This document shows, in pieces, positions 34,377 to 45,859 of a stretch of DNA of 64,000 nucleotides (its first letter is position 1; each line of letters opens with the position of its first letter). The notes beneath the pieces are model-generated. The model searched no databases. It was given only the letters and a program-made list of their open reading frames with translations, and was not told the origin of the DNA. Location of the stretch: NCBI GenBank assembly GCA_013146195.2, contig CM028377.1, positions 36,833,632-36,897,631 of the forward strand, written 5' to 3'. This DNA is from Codonopsis lanceolata. Its lineage: Eukaryota > Streptophyta > Magnoliopsida > Asterales > Campanulaceae. Position numbers and translations under genes: made by a program.

Positions 34377-34566
34377 GTGTATGGTTAGTTGTAACTTTTG
34401 ATAATTTTTTGTAAAAAAATTTATTTTTTTGTAATTTGTATATTTATTTGATAAGTGCATGTTAATGAGTAAATGGACGCCCATGCCCATTTAGTGCCCG
34501 CCCATATATGCCCATACTATTAAATGGGCACTTACTTGCCCGCTCATGCCCGCCCATTTGCCACCT
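33299..34566. mobile_element. hAT-like insertion, 8-bp duplication CTAGTTTT
   Basis: 1268 bp present in copy A and absent from copy B, where the site reads uninterrupted at 63657-63664. It is bracketed by CTAGTTTT at 33291-33298 and 34567-34574; 8 bp is the hAT duplication length. The right end reads TTGCCACCTCTA, the complement of TAGAGGTGGCAA, a common plant hAT terminus. The left end TGGAGGGGTAATTTTTACCC is a weaker match. Both ends carry CCCGC/GGGCG-type phrases. A (CA)n(TA)n microsatellite lies at 33561-33628. No transposase seen. Confidence 0.75.
33561..33628. repeat. (CA)n(TA)n compound microsatellite
   Basis: About 22 CA units followed by about 11 TA units. It explains the His/Thr-rich and Val/Cys-rich frames on the two strands. 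Confidence 0.97.
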
Positions 34567-34574
34567 CTAGTTTT

Positions 34575-36419
34575 CCACCATAGTTCCTCTTATCAGTCTC
34601 TCTTATCTAGTTTATGACCTACCTATTCTTGAGAGCAGCTACATAGGAGGATCCATTGGTAGCTTTACAAGTATTTTGCAAAATAATGAGGTAGCTTCAT
34701 TAGCCACAAAAAGAAAGAAAAGGTTTTGGTAGCCTTCAATGCTACCGTAGCATTAACTTCAAGTCTTCAAAGAAAAAAAATGAAATGACATTGTTTTGAA
34801 CCAAAATACAATGAAACGGTGTGATATAAATTGTACAATTCAATCAGTAATTTCAAAACATTGAATAATGGCCGACATATCATTTTCCCTCCATTCCACG
34901 TGGTGCCATTTGACTGGTCACGTGGATTTTTTTATCTGGTTTTGGCCTATTTTTTACGTAAAAAATTATTATGTTTTCAATTATTTTTTAAAAATATCTA
35001 CACATTTTTATCTATAAATAGAGACTTGGTTTGCTGAATTTGGATACCAACTCAACTTTCTACATTTTTTTGAGTTTTCCTTCCTTTCTTTTCTCTCCCT
35101 TCCAAAATTTGAATAATTCTCGCTTTTATTATCGTTGTATTTTTCATATTTTTCATTATGCTTGTTTTATTGTTGGTGGATTTTCTATTTGAATCGTTGC
35201 ATTTCTGTTTATTGTTTGAATTATTGTAGTGATTTTTACATAACAGATAAATAATATTTGAAAAAGCGTTAAGTAGTTAATATTAACTTAATGGATAAAT
35301 TTCATAATTAACAATCACTAATTAATATATGTAATATAAAATTAACCATAATAACATTGAATCAATTGAATTTAATATATGTAAAATATAATATATAGTA
35401 TTATTATTTAAAAATGAATATTAATTTTTGAAAAATATTTTTATTAAAAATTAATTAAATTTTGAATTTAGTAATTTATTCAATATAAAATTTATTTTGC
35501 ATAAATAAATTTATTTATTCATATATAATATATAAAGATATAATATAATTGAGATAAAGATAGTGTGATATGTAAAGTTATTGGGGTTTGTGTCACCGCT
35601 GTAAGGATGTTTTTTATTGGGTAGCTTAGAGTAGTTTAAATATGTTTTTTTTTTATTTTTAATTATTTGGGTAGCTTGAGGGAGCAACATTTGCTCCCCC
35701 ATTGTACATGCTTGAGTGAGCTGATTTGTTTCTGAATTGAGTGGTACCTATTAAGTAATTAATATTGAGTTATCCTAAATACGACACAAAAAAAAAAAAA
35801 ACTAAATTATGGCCACATGTTCATGATATATAGTTATCCATTACTACTTGAGTAGGTCTTCTATAAGACCGTTTTACGGATCTTAATTCGTAAGCAGATT
35901 CTCTAACTAACAACTCGACCAATACATAACAAATCGGGTAAATAAAATTCATCTTACAAAAAATATCAGTAAGATCGTCTTACACAAGTTTTTGCCTTAC
36001 TATTTTACTGTTACTTATTTTACCTATTTTAATTATGATCAGAGGTTCAAAGACATTAAAAAAAAATCATATATTTCACTAATATTTATTATAATATAAT
36101 AAATTAATTTTTAAAAATGATATATTTGGTGCTTAATGCTAGGTTTTTCAATTGACTTCTTTGACGAGGTTGGAGCAAAAGAATTACGTTCATTGTATGG
36201 CTTTTCTTTCATTTAAAATTATCTACTATCTTTAAGTATTTTCAGTTTTTTAAAAAGTTATTTAAAAAATTAGAAAAAATTACGGGTCGGTCCACTTTTT
36301 GAAACTTTTAATCACTAAAGTACACCATTTTTTTTATTGTTAAACGGATAAAATCATTTTTTGTGGTAAAATGACTATGATATCTTTAATAAACCGTAGG
36401 CACGTTAGGGAGGTTATTA
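34575..36419. other. AT-rich intergenic DNA, no gene seen
   Basis: The stretch up to 34901 is the last part matched by copy B. Beyond it are AT-rich sequence and a short (TTTTTATTTT)-like tract at 35645. No protein-like frame and no transposon ends recognised. Confidence 0.55.
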
Positions 36420-36850
36420 TTTTTGCACCGTGATTCATTAATTTTAACGTATTATTTTTTTGAATCGAGGTTCAATAATGTAGCTGCTAGTCTATTTTTG
36501 TACCACGATTCATCAATTTTAGTACATTAATTTTTGAACCGTGGTTCAATAGTGTAATTGCTAATCTATTTTTGAACCCCGATTCATCAATTTTAGTGCA
36601 TTAATTTTTGCACCGTGGTTCAATAGTGTAATTGCTAATCTATTTTTGAACCGTGATTCATCAATTTTAGTGCATTAATTTTTGAACCGTGGTTCAATAG
36701 TATAATTGATAGTATATTTTTGAACTGTAATTCATCAATTTTAGTGCATTAATTTTTGAACCGCATGCAGTTCAATAGTGTAATTGATAGTTTTTTTTGA
36801 ACCGCGATTCATCAATTTTAGTGCATTAATTTTTGAACCGCGATACAAAA
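36420..36850. repeat. Third locus: GAACCGCG-type array
   Basis: About six units of roughly 70 bp: TTTTTGAACCGYGATTCATC, AATTTTAGTGCATTAATTTT, TGAACCGTGGTTCAATAGTG. This is a diverged relative of the 73-bp arrays in copies A and B. Confidence 0.8.
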
Positions 36851-37495
36851 TCATAAAGAACCAGACCACGTCCTCCACATGCTTCTTCCATCTCCTCTGC
36901 CATAAGCATTCTTTTTCCTCTTCTTTCTCCGCCTTCGTCCCAACAGAAAAATTCTTCAACCCAGCACATATCCATTATAATTTCGTATTTTATGAATCAA
37001 AAAACTGATTTACCTTTCGGGGCGTTGCGCCCAAACCCCACGGGGCCCTGCCCTCTCGACTCCCGCGACCTGACCGGACAGGTCGATCCTCGTTTCGTTG
37101 TAAACAATCATGATTTTCGAAGCCAAAGTGTGTTGCCGAAGTTGTTGATAAAGACGATAGCATTTTTGGAACAATATTTCAAAAAGTAATCTTTTGAGGC
37201 TGAAAAAAAAAACTATAAACTTTTGGAGTTAGAAACTTAAAAAAAGAGACCGGTAGAATTTTCCCCAAAAATTTATTTTAAAAAACGTAGAAGATAGCTA
37301 GCTTGAAACAATAAGATAATACTCATTCGTTCTGAACAAATGGCCCACTATTTCATTTTGAGATATTTTACTTAAAAACTTTACTTTAAAAATTAAAAAA
37401 AATTGTCATTTTATTATTAATGAACTACTAAAAAAGGCAATTTTTTAGGTTTGGTTTTCAAACAAAAACTTTAAAAAGTTTGATTTTCAAACTGG
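36851..37495. other. Leader-like and GC-rich segment plus MITE piece at third locus
   Basis: 36870-36925 is CT-rich and matches the leader at 30480-30555 (cttcttccatct, then ctctgccataagc). 37010-37100 is GC-rich (cggggcgttgcgcccaaacc) and resembles 16570-16700 in CACTA-1. 37326-37450 is a MITE-like stretch. No gene. Confidence 0.5.
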
Positions 37496-38080
37496 AACGT
37501 AACGTAACTTAACTTAACTTAGCTTAACGTAACGTAACTTAATTTAACTTAAACGTAACGTAACTTAACAACTTAGCAGCAGCAGCAAGTTAGCGCAAGC
37601 GTAACAACAACAGCAACTTAGCGTGGCGTGGCGTAACGTAACGTAGCAACTTAAGCTTAAGCTTAAGCTTAACTTAATGTAGCGTAATGGTCCATAACAG
37701 CAACTTAGCTTAACTTAACGTGGCGTGGCGTAACATAGCGTAAGTTAACTTAACTTAACTTAACAACAGCAACTTAAACTTAACTTAACTTAACTTGGTT
37801 TAACTTAGCAACTTAACTTAAGCAACTTAACTTAACATAACTTAACTTAACTTTACTTTACTTTACTTTGCTTTACTTTGCTTTGCTTAGCGTAGCGTGG
37901 CGTAAGTTAACTTAACTTAGCGTGGCGTGGCGTGGCGTAAGTTGACTTAAGTTAACTTAACTTAACTTAACTTAAATTAGCTTAATTTAACTTAACTTAG
38001 CTTAATGTAACTTAACATAACTTAACGTGACGTGACGTAACGTAACGTAACATTACTTAACGTAACTTAACCCAATCGGA
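37496..38080. repeat. Third locus: pentamer array in inverted orientation (AACTT/AACGT)
   Basis: Reverse complement of the AAGTT/ACGTT arrays, interspersed with GCAACTTA, AGCAGCAG and GTGGCGTGGCGTAA. Those interruptions match the complement of the GCCACGCCACG and TTGCTAAGTTGC interruptions of copy B, not the purer copy A. Confidence 0.9.
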
Positions 38081-38699
38081 TCAAATATTTTTTCAAAATT
38101 TCGTTTAGCGGGTTACCCTAATTGGAAAACACCTCAATTTTTTCACGACAATGAATCAATTCGTTTAGCGGGTTACCCTAATTTTAAATTCTGAAAATAT
38201 TTAGCGACGGAAAATTCCATTGTTGAAATTAAATTGAAATTAAATTTTGAAATTATTTAGCGACGAAATGTGATAGAGACATGCAACACAGTATGAGCAC
38301 ATGCAAATTCAAATTTACTCTATTTATATAATTTTGTTATTATTTGCTTAAATATATAAATTTATGTGAATATTTTAATTTTTGTAATTATATTGATGTT
38401 AATCATTTTAATGAATGATATTATATTATTAAACAATGTTTTGAAATATTTGTTTTGTAAAATCCCTTTGTAAATTTAAAATAAATAATGTTTTGAAATA
38501 TTTGAGATTTGTCATTTAAAGAGTCCACTTTAAAAAATTAAGATATATAAGTGTCATTTTATTACTAATAAATTATTAAAGTTGTCATTTTCTTAAAAAA
38601 ATGACTTTCAATCGAAGACTATTAACCCGGAACGAAGAAAGTATTTGAAATTATAAAAATATAATTTCAAATCAATTAATAATCATGTTCCCGAAAAAT
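38081..38699. other. Third locus: GCGACGG and AT-rich remnants, MITE
   Basis: TTCGTTTAGCGGGTTACCCT occurs twice (38103 and 38160). 38200-38275 has decayed TTTAGCGACGG motifs. 38355-38450 matches the AT-rich repeat of copies A and B. 38490-38645 resembles the Stowaway-like family. Confidence 0.6.
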
Positions 38700-39028
38700 T
38701 AAAACTCTTATCTCTCTCACTCTCTCACTGTGACATAATACTCCTCAAAGCCCCCTATGGCCGCCGCCGCCCCCATCAATCGCCTCCATCAACAACCCAG
38801 ATCGAGATCGGTCTTTGTTCATGGCAGCTCGCCCTAACCTTCAAATCCGGCCAACACCACCCTCATGTCGCCCAACACGCCATTCTCCATCTCACCAATC
38901 GGCCCACCAACAAAGCGAACCCGGCCATCCTCTCACTCGTCCTCTGCTCCGATCTCCTTCAGATCCGGCCAAGGATTCCCGCCAAAAACCCTAGTATACC
39001 TACAACTCCTCCCAGCCATCTCTTAGTG

Positions 39029-39029
<1 letters not shown>

Positions 39030-39060
<31 letters not shown>
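39030..39060. repeat. (CT)n microsatellite
   Basis: About 15 CT units in the 5' leader-like sequence before the CDT1-like exon. Confidence 0.95.
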
Positions 39061-39061
<1 letters not shown>

Positions 39062-39131
39062 ATTCATTCGTCGTGACTCTTAGCTTTTGATCGTGACAAT
39101 TGATAACGGTCAGAAAAGCTAGCCGCTGGCT

Positions 39132-39486
39132 ATGGAGTCATCGGAAGCATTGTCGTTCGCCTCATTCAAGGCAAAGAAGGTACTACATTCCACCATCAAA
39201 TCTCCATTCTCCGATGAAGGGCATAAAGCATCAGATCGAGCCCATGGAGCTCCAAAACCCCGAAAAACCCAATAATCCGCCACAAAGAATCGGGAATAGC
39301 CGGACCGCTCTCTCCCTGAAAGAAGTCAGACAAGCCGCACAGAAGCTCCGGAGGCTGGCTCCGGATCTACCCAATCCACCTAAGCCTTTGACATCCAGTA
39401 GCCAGCCGATCTCAGCCTCCCAGACCGAACCCCCAGTTGCGAAATCGAGAAAAAGCAACCCCTCCATGGGGCTTCCAAAAAAGTAA
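39132..39486 (+). pseudogene. Possible frameshifted CDT1-like first exon
   Basis: ATG 39132 opens MESSEALSFASFKAKK. The following frame is lost near 39210, and the adjacent frame reads NPEKPNNPP, then RTALSLKEVRQAAQKLR, then a Pro/Ser-rich basic tail ending at a GTAACT splice-donor-like site. FASFKxKK followed by PEKP..PP.R...ALS(L)KEVRQAA.(K)LR recalls the disordered N-terminus of plant CDT1, the replication-licensing factor that loads MCM. I rely on memory for that family. The later CDT1 domains (winged helix) are not seen downstream, so it is a fragment or a broken gene. The 128-residue frame starting at 39100 covers the second part only. A GC-rich leader (38755-39130) precedes it. Confidence 0.35.
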
Positions 39487-39489
39487 CTA

Positions 39490-40416
39490 GCACCCCTTTT
39501 TGTGTTACTGATTTATCTATGTTTTAGCTTGAGCTGTTACGATTCATTTCTACAAAATTAATTGAAGTTTCTGTGCGTAAAAGTTTTTGCTTTTGTTGTG
39601 TTGTTTGAAGCCCCCTTAGGGCTTGTTTCGGGCATCGTTTGCAAAATTAGTCGAATTTTCCTCTGTACCTATATTTCAACCTTCTACTAGTTCCCGGCTC
39701 GATATTGCATAATATTTTTTTGTTTTTCATGTTCAATTTTGTTTTTTTTTTTTTTTTTTGCATCTCAACGGTTTGATTTTATGCCTGAGAGAATCATTAC
39801 TGTTCTACATTTTGTAACTTAGAATAGAAAATCACAAAGGTAAGGAAAAGTCAAAATATAATGGAAATGTATAGATTAAATTTTACATGGCTTATGAACT
39901 TATTAAGGGACTTATTAAGTTCTCATCATTACTGTATGGGTTCCATGACCAATAGTACCTACTGATTTCATACCATTGTACATATTTGATTTCATAAGCA
40001 GCTGGCAATCAATGAGTTGATAAGTTCGATTTCTGTACCACTTCTTGATGGTAAATCAAATCAAATGCATTTTCGACAGGAGCTCTCAAGGTAAGGAATC
40101 AGGAAGGAAGAAGATGGGTGTATCCCACGCGCCCAGTAAGTTCGTGAAGGGATGTTTTCATGATAGAAAAGAGTCGAACAGGGTAGCACGTGGTACGGCT
40201 ATGGCCATAATTCAAATTCAAATTTTAAAACGCATGGGGTAGGAACGGCGTTTGGTGGAAGGGTTCAAAGTCACAGAATTGGGCCTCTTTCTGTAATTAT
40301 AATGGGCATAAATTTGATGGGCCTAGAAGGGGAAAAATCAGCCCATGTTTGTTAAGGTTGTTTGGGTAGCCCAGGTTGGGAAAGGTAGTAAAGGTAAAGA
40401 ATTAGTTGATAACAGC
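39490..40416. other. Non-coding stretch after the CDT1-like exon
   Basis: T-rich, intron-like texture (poly-T at 39741-39759). A weak frame at 40045-40242 has no recognisable family. Confidence 0.45.
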
Positions 40417-41440
40417 CAACCTCAACCCCAACCCCAACCCTAAACCTAAACCATAACACTAAACCTAAATCATAACACTAACCTTAACCCCCACCCCAAC
40501 CCCAACACCAAATCCCAACCCCAACCCCAATCCAAACCCCAACCCCCACCCAAACCCCAACCCACACCCCTACCCCACCCCCAACCCCAACCCAAACCCA
40601 AACCCCACCCACAACCCCAACCCCAACCCTAAACCCCACCCCACCCAAACCCCAACCCCAACCCCCCCCACCCCACCCAACCCCAAACCCCAACCCCAAC
40701 CCCAAACCCCACCCCACCCCAACCCCACCCCAACCCCACCCCACCCCAACCCCAACCCCAACCCCAACCCCCTCCCCCAACCCCAACCCCAACCTTAAAC
40801 CCTAAACCATAACACTAAACCTAAACTATAACACTAAACCTAACCTATAACACTAAACCTAAATCATAACACTAACCTTAACCCCCACCCCAACCCCAAC
40901 CCCAAACCCAAACCCCAAACCCAACCCCAACCCCAACCCCCCCCAAACCCAACCCCCCCAAACCCCAACCCAACCCCAACCCCAACCCCAACCCCACCCC
41001 CTACCCCAACCCCAACCCTAAACCCTAAACCCTAAACCCTAAACCTAAACTATAACACTAAACCTAAACCATAACACTAAACATAAATCATAACACTAAC
41101 CTTAACCCCCACCCCCAACCCTAAACCTAAACCATAACACTAACCTTAAACCTAAATCACAACCTTAAACCTAAACCTAAACCTAAACCATAAACCATAA
41201 CACTAAACCTAAACCATAACACTAACCTTAAACCTAAACCTAAATCATAAAACTAAACCTAAACCTAAAACCATAAACCATAACACTAAACCTAAACCAT
41301 AACACTTAACCTAAATCATAAACCTAAACCTAAACCCCAAACCTAAATTTAAACAACCTAAACTTAAACCTAACAAACCCTAACCCTTAATTAACCGTAA
41401 CCCTGAACTTTAAAACTAACCTAAACCTAAACTGAAACCT
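40417..41440. repeat. Interstitial telomere-like repeat block
   Basis: About 1 kb of AACCCC, AACCCT and AACCTAAA units. Four perfect plant telomere units (CCCTAAA) lie in tandem at 41016-41043 and others are scattered. The right half drifts into CTAAACCATAACA-type units. The glycine/valine-rich reverse-strand frames (40484-40792) are translations of this repeat. Confidence 0.9.
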
Positions 41441-41789
41441 TAGCCCATAATAATATTAAATCGAAAACCTAACCCTAATTTTAGCCTAATTACTTATAAT
41501 TTGTTTGGTAGAAGTTAAAACACTAGTGATTACTGAAGTTAGTGATTAGGAATGTGAATAATATGATGAACGTGTTATACAATAACTAGTGATTGCTTTA
41601 GATCTTTAAAGCTTTAAATTTATGTATCCGAGAATTGTAAGAAGATTTGTCAATGTATTGTTTTCTATTGCTTAAGTTTTATATTTTTATTGTTTTTTAT
41701 TGTATTGAGCACGTCGGGGAGTGGCAGAAGCATACGATGGGGACAATAAATGAAGCTAAGCATCATATGCGTATGGTACGTATGCTAGT

Positions 41790-42830
41790 GTAAATTTAGT
41801 GTATTAATAATGTTTAAACATCGATTTATGTATGTTTGTTAGTTAGGTAGCCATGTTGATGCTATGAAATCCATGGTTGTAGTTTAATTGACTTTGAAAC
41901 CAAAAAAGATAACTGTATGCATGTTTGGGGGTGTTAGTGTAAATAGTAAGAAATAAAGGGGTCTTAGTGTATTAATGCTTAAACATTGATTTATATACGT
42001 TTGTGAGCTGGGTTGCCATGTTGATGCTATGAAATCCATGATTTTAGTTTAATCGACTTTGAAAGCAAAGAAGATAACTATATGTATGTTGGGGGGTGTT
42101 AGGGTAAATGGTAAGAAATAAAGGGGGTGTTAGTGTAAATTTAGTGTATTCATGCTTAAACATCAATTTATGTACGTTTGTTAGCTAGGTAGCCATGTTG
42201 ATGCTATGAAATCCATGGTTGTAGTTTAATTGATTTTGAAACCAAAAAAGATAACTGTATGTACATTGACGGGTGTTAGTGTATATGGTAAGAATTAAAG
42301 GGGTGTTAGTGTAAATTTTAGTGTATTAATGCTTAAACATCGGTTTATGTACGTTTGTTAGTTGGGTAGCCATGTTGATGCTATGAAATCCATGGTTGTA
42401 GTTTAATTGACTTTGAAACCAAAAAAGATAACTGTATGTACGTTTAGTTTACTTGACTTTGAAATTGAACAACATAACTGTATGTACGTTGGGGGTGTTA
42501 GTGTAAATTTATTGTATTAATGTTTAAACATCGATTTATATACGTTTGTTAGCTGGGTAGCCATGTTGATGCTATGAAATCCATGGTTTTAGTTTAATTG
42601 ACTTTGAAACCGAACAACATAACTTTATGTACATTGGGGGGTGTTAGGGCAAATGTTAAGAAATAAAGGGGGTGTTAGTGTAAATTTAGTGTATTAATGT
42701 TTAAGCATAGATTTATGTACGCTTGTTAGATGAGTAGCCATGTTGATGCTATGAAATCCATGGTTTTAGTTTACTTGACTTTGAAACCGAACAACATAAC
42801 TGTTTGTACGCTGGGGGACTTTGAAACCGA
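41790..42830. repeat. About 180-bp tandem repeat, six copies
   Basis: Six copies at spacings of 170-190 bp. Each contains TTTAAACATCGATTTATGTA, then TAGCCATGTTGATGCTATGA, then AATCCATGGTT, then GACTTTGAAACC, then a G-run with GTGTTAGTGTAAAT. Anchor phrases lie near 41816, 41986, 42157, 42338, 42526 and 42700. The last copy runs into 42810-42830. It adjoins the telomere-like block. Confidence 0.88.
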
Positions 42831-44533
42831 ACGTGCTTACTTTCAAGCAACTTTCATTCCATTTCTTCTCTTTCCATTCTTCTGGTTTAATACTCATATT
42901 GGGGGTGGGGGAAATAGGGTTGGACCCTTTTTGTTATTATTATTAACTAATTGATTTTGGATAACTTGTACACGTTTAGGTTCATCCAGCAAAAAAAGCA
43001 AAGAAATGATGATTATGCCATAAATGTATTCCTATGGTAAGCTTCTAAAGCTTCTTGTTTGATCCTATGAAAACAATGACTTACTTTTTCTTGTTGATTT
43101 TTAATCAAAATAGTAATTTTACTTGGACAGTTTTGTAGCGATTGTCGTGAAGATGAACACTACAAGAAAACAGGGCAATTGCAACTGAATATTGCAACAA
43201 AATTGAATTCAGTTGCAATATGAAAAGTGTGCTATGTATTTGTAATCTCCCGTTCATACTAATGTCTATTGGCGCGCGTCCATTTTGGGGAGAAAAAGAG
43301 AGGGAAAATGACACATAAATTGCAACAATTTTGCAACAGTTTTTTGTTATTATTTTATAAAACTACTTCGTATTGTGCAAACCTAGACTAAAGTAAACCC
43401 TCGATCAGATTTGAACCCTCTTTCTCTTTCAGTCTCGCTGCCCCTGCTCCATTAACCCCCCACATCTACAGATCTACTATCATATCCAACCGACCTCCTT
43501 CATCTTCTTCGGCGTCATCTCCCTCACCTAGCCGATTCCATCGCCATTACCCACCAGCGGGTATGAAGATCCGGCCAAATCCGCCTCCATCCTCCATCGC
43601 CAGCTTCATCTCTGTCTCCACGCCGCACCAACTCCACCGAAATCCCTCTCCATCGCCGCCCTTGCTCTAAGCCAAACCTGTCATCTCCAATCACCATCAC
43701 CCCGCTCCGGCCGAACGCCACAGCAAGCTTTCTTCCGCCCCAGCTCTTACCGAGTCCTTCAGCCTCCTAACAAAGCACCGCCTCCGTCTCATCTTCAAGC
43801 TTTGCCATCCTTCATTGCTGGCCAATCCCTGTACCAGCTCCATTGAGTTATTGAAACTGATTCTCGCACGTGCTCTTCTCTGCTCTGTCTCTCTCTCTCT
43901 CTCTCTCGGATTTTTTGCAATAAAATCCTCATCTAGAGCTGAAATCGAAAGAATTCGTCTCCGTACAAGTAAGATTGTTCATGTTTTCGTTGGATTGATT
44001 GCAAAGATTGATGCTTAAAAATATGTTAGTGCTTTATGGTTCTTGGCAATCTTGCTATAATTCAGGTGCCATTTTGATAAATTGATAAATGCTATGTGTA
44101 CTGCTGGTGGATTTGTGCTAATTCTTGTTCCCATAAAAATTGATTTTCATAAAAATTGTGTTTGAATTGAGTGCTTGTTCACTCTGTTGGGATAACAAGT
44201 CTATGAATCTTTGGAAATAAGGGTGCTAGGTAATTTGATTATTGAGGGAATGTGTACTAATTAGTATGGTATACTTGTGGGTTGGGTATTTATGTGTATT
44301 TGCTGGTAATTTGCTCTATTCATCATGTCGCGTTATGTTTTTGTTTGCTCAATTGGTTAGAACCACTACCCAGTTCCATAATTTTATGTTATAACCCAGT
44401 TTAGTTGAACTGTTGACCCGATCCAAAACAGCGTTTGAGAAATCTGTACCTGCAAAATATTGTACTCCCTGTCTGTCAACCTATTAGATAAGGAGGGAAT
44501 TTTCTTAGGCTACTTCCATGGAAAAGGGATTAC

Positions 44534-44857
44534 CCTTGAATCTCACTCCAACAGCATAAGCCTTGGACATTACCACCTCAGACATGTTTGCACCGTCAAA
44601 TTTGGCATCGGACATAAGTGCAGCTGCAAGGGACTTCCCCTTGAGATTTGATTTCTCATTTGTGTAATCGCAAAAGCATAGATCAATTGGCTTGTCATAG
44701 ACACCATTTGCTTGACCTATCGTGTTTCCAACAAAGGCACGCTCACACCTGTCCGGATCTGTTGACAAAGGAGGAAGCCTCTGTTACGAGTGAAATGAGG
44801 ATAGACACATTGTCAAGACTGATATTACGAGTACAAAAATATGATCAAGTATACATT

Positions 44858-44935
<78 letters not shown>

Positions 44936-45034
44936 ACGAAAAAATTGACCTGATTGGCAGCAACTATGAGTGAGGCAGCGGTCACCGCCCACACTGCAAG
45001 GATGCCGCATACTACATTTCTAAGTTCTTCGAAC
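44534..45034 (-). pseudogene. TL17.4 (fragment): Captured fragment of thylakoid lumenal 17.4-kDa pentapeptide-repeat protein gene
   Basis: Two exons with their intron. Exon 1 piece: about 45034 to 44950, encoding VVCGILAVWAVTAASLIVAANQ, the thylakoid-transfer signal region, then donor GT at 44949-44948. Exon 2: acceptor AG at 44782-44781, coding 44780-44534. It encodes RLPPLSTDPDRCERAFVGNT, then GVYDKP, FCDYTN and the pentapeptide-like ALMSDAKFDGANMSEVVMS, ending FKG at donor GT 44533-44532. Order and borders match the plant TL17.4 gene as I recall it. The transit peptide and the C-terminal half are missing. The intron carries a TA/TG microsatellite. Confidence 0.9.
44863..44934. repeat. (TA)n(TG)n microsatellite in the captured intron
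   Basis: About 24 TA units then about 12 TG units, inside the intron of the TL17.4 fragment. Confidence 0.96.
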
Positions 45035-45859
45035 TGAGATTAGCTTTCTTTAGGTGTCCAACTGTCCCTAGTAGCTTCTCCCAAGTGAACAATTAAAATG
45101 GTAACTTACATCAATATCAGTTCTATCAAGGTGAAATTACAGATCAACTAATTATCAAAGAAGAGAATCCAGACACAAGAGGAAAAAAAATGATGCATTA
45201 GTCATTATCTTCAAACCATTAATCTCAATTCCAAGGAAAAATGTGAAAAATTTACGTATTGAACTGTTGGTAATTAAGTTTATGCTTGTTTAGAATTCAG
45301 TTCGTATTGCCGTGGGTAATGTAATATTTGACTTGAATGCAATTGTTGTTCATTGCTATTGTTAGTAATCTCTTGTTGTACATCATTGCATTTTAAATTG
45401 GGGGTTACTAAGAATTGGTGCCCATTTTATATGAATTTGGGAATTGATTATGGAGAACACTTGGTAGCTAGGTGAATTCTATGTGGGGAAACTGTTAAGC
45501 ACTATTGAATAAAACAATTTGACTAAAACTTGGGGATTTTCGTGAGTTGTTGTTATTAAAAAAAATTAGATTGGGCAATGTGATTTTGGTTCGCAATTGT
45601 TAACTGCTATTATTTGGTTTGATGGGGTTTGAAATTTAGTAGACTTCTTGTCTGTATTGAAGTTTCCTTTATGATTTTCTTAAAAAATTTGCCATTTAAG
45701 CAAACTTTTATGTTGCCTCATGTGGTTGAAGACCTTCAAGTTGAATCCAAGGACGACACTCATGTTAAGTGGATCTCATATTGGAAACCAAGGACGACAC
45801 CCGACTATCTTCTCTGATACCCAAGGTTAACTATATCTTCTGGCTGAACATGTGCTCAG

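Larger units (their letters stand above)
25482..34901. repeat. Segmental duplication copy A
   Basis: Collinear, same-orientation match to 56027-64000, visible from the base after the gap through to the counterpart of the window end. Module order is identical. Differences are scattered substitutions, small indels, array-length changes, a 32-bp stretch near 31785 absent from B, and the 1268-bp hAT-like insertion at 33299-34566 present only here. Confidence 0.95.

Noticed and set aside
40484..40792. Gly/Val/Trp-rich reverse-strand open frames
   Set aside because: They are translations of the AACCCC telomere-like repeat, with no other protein character.
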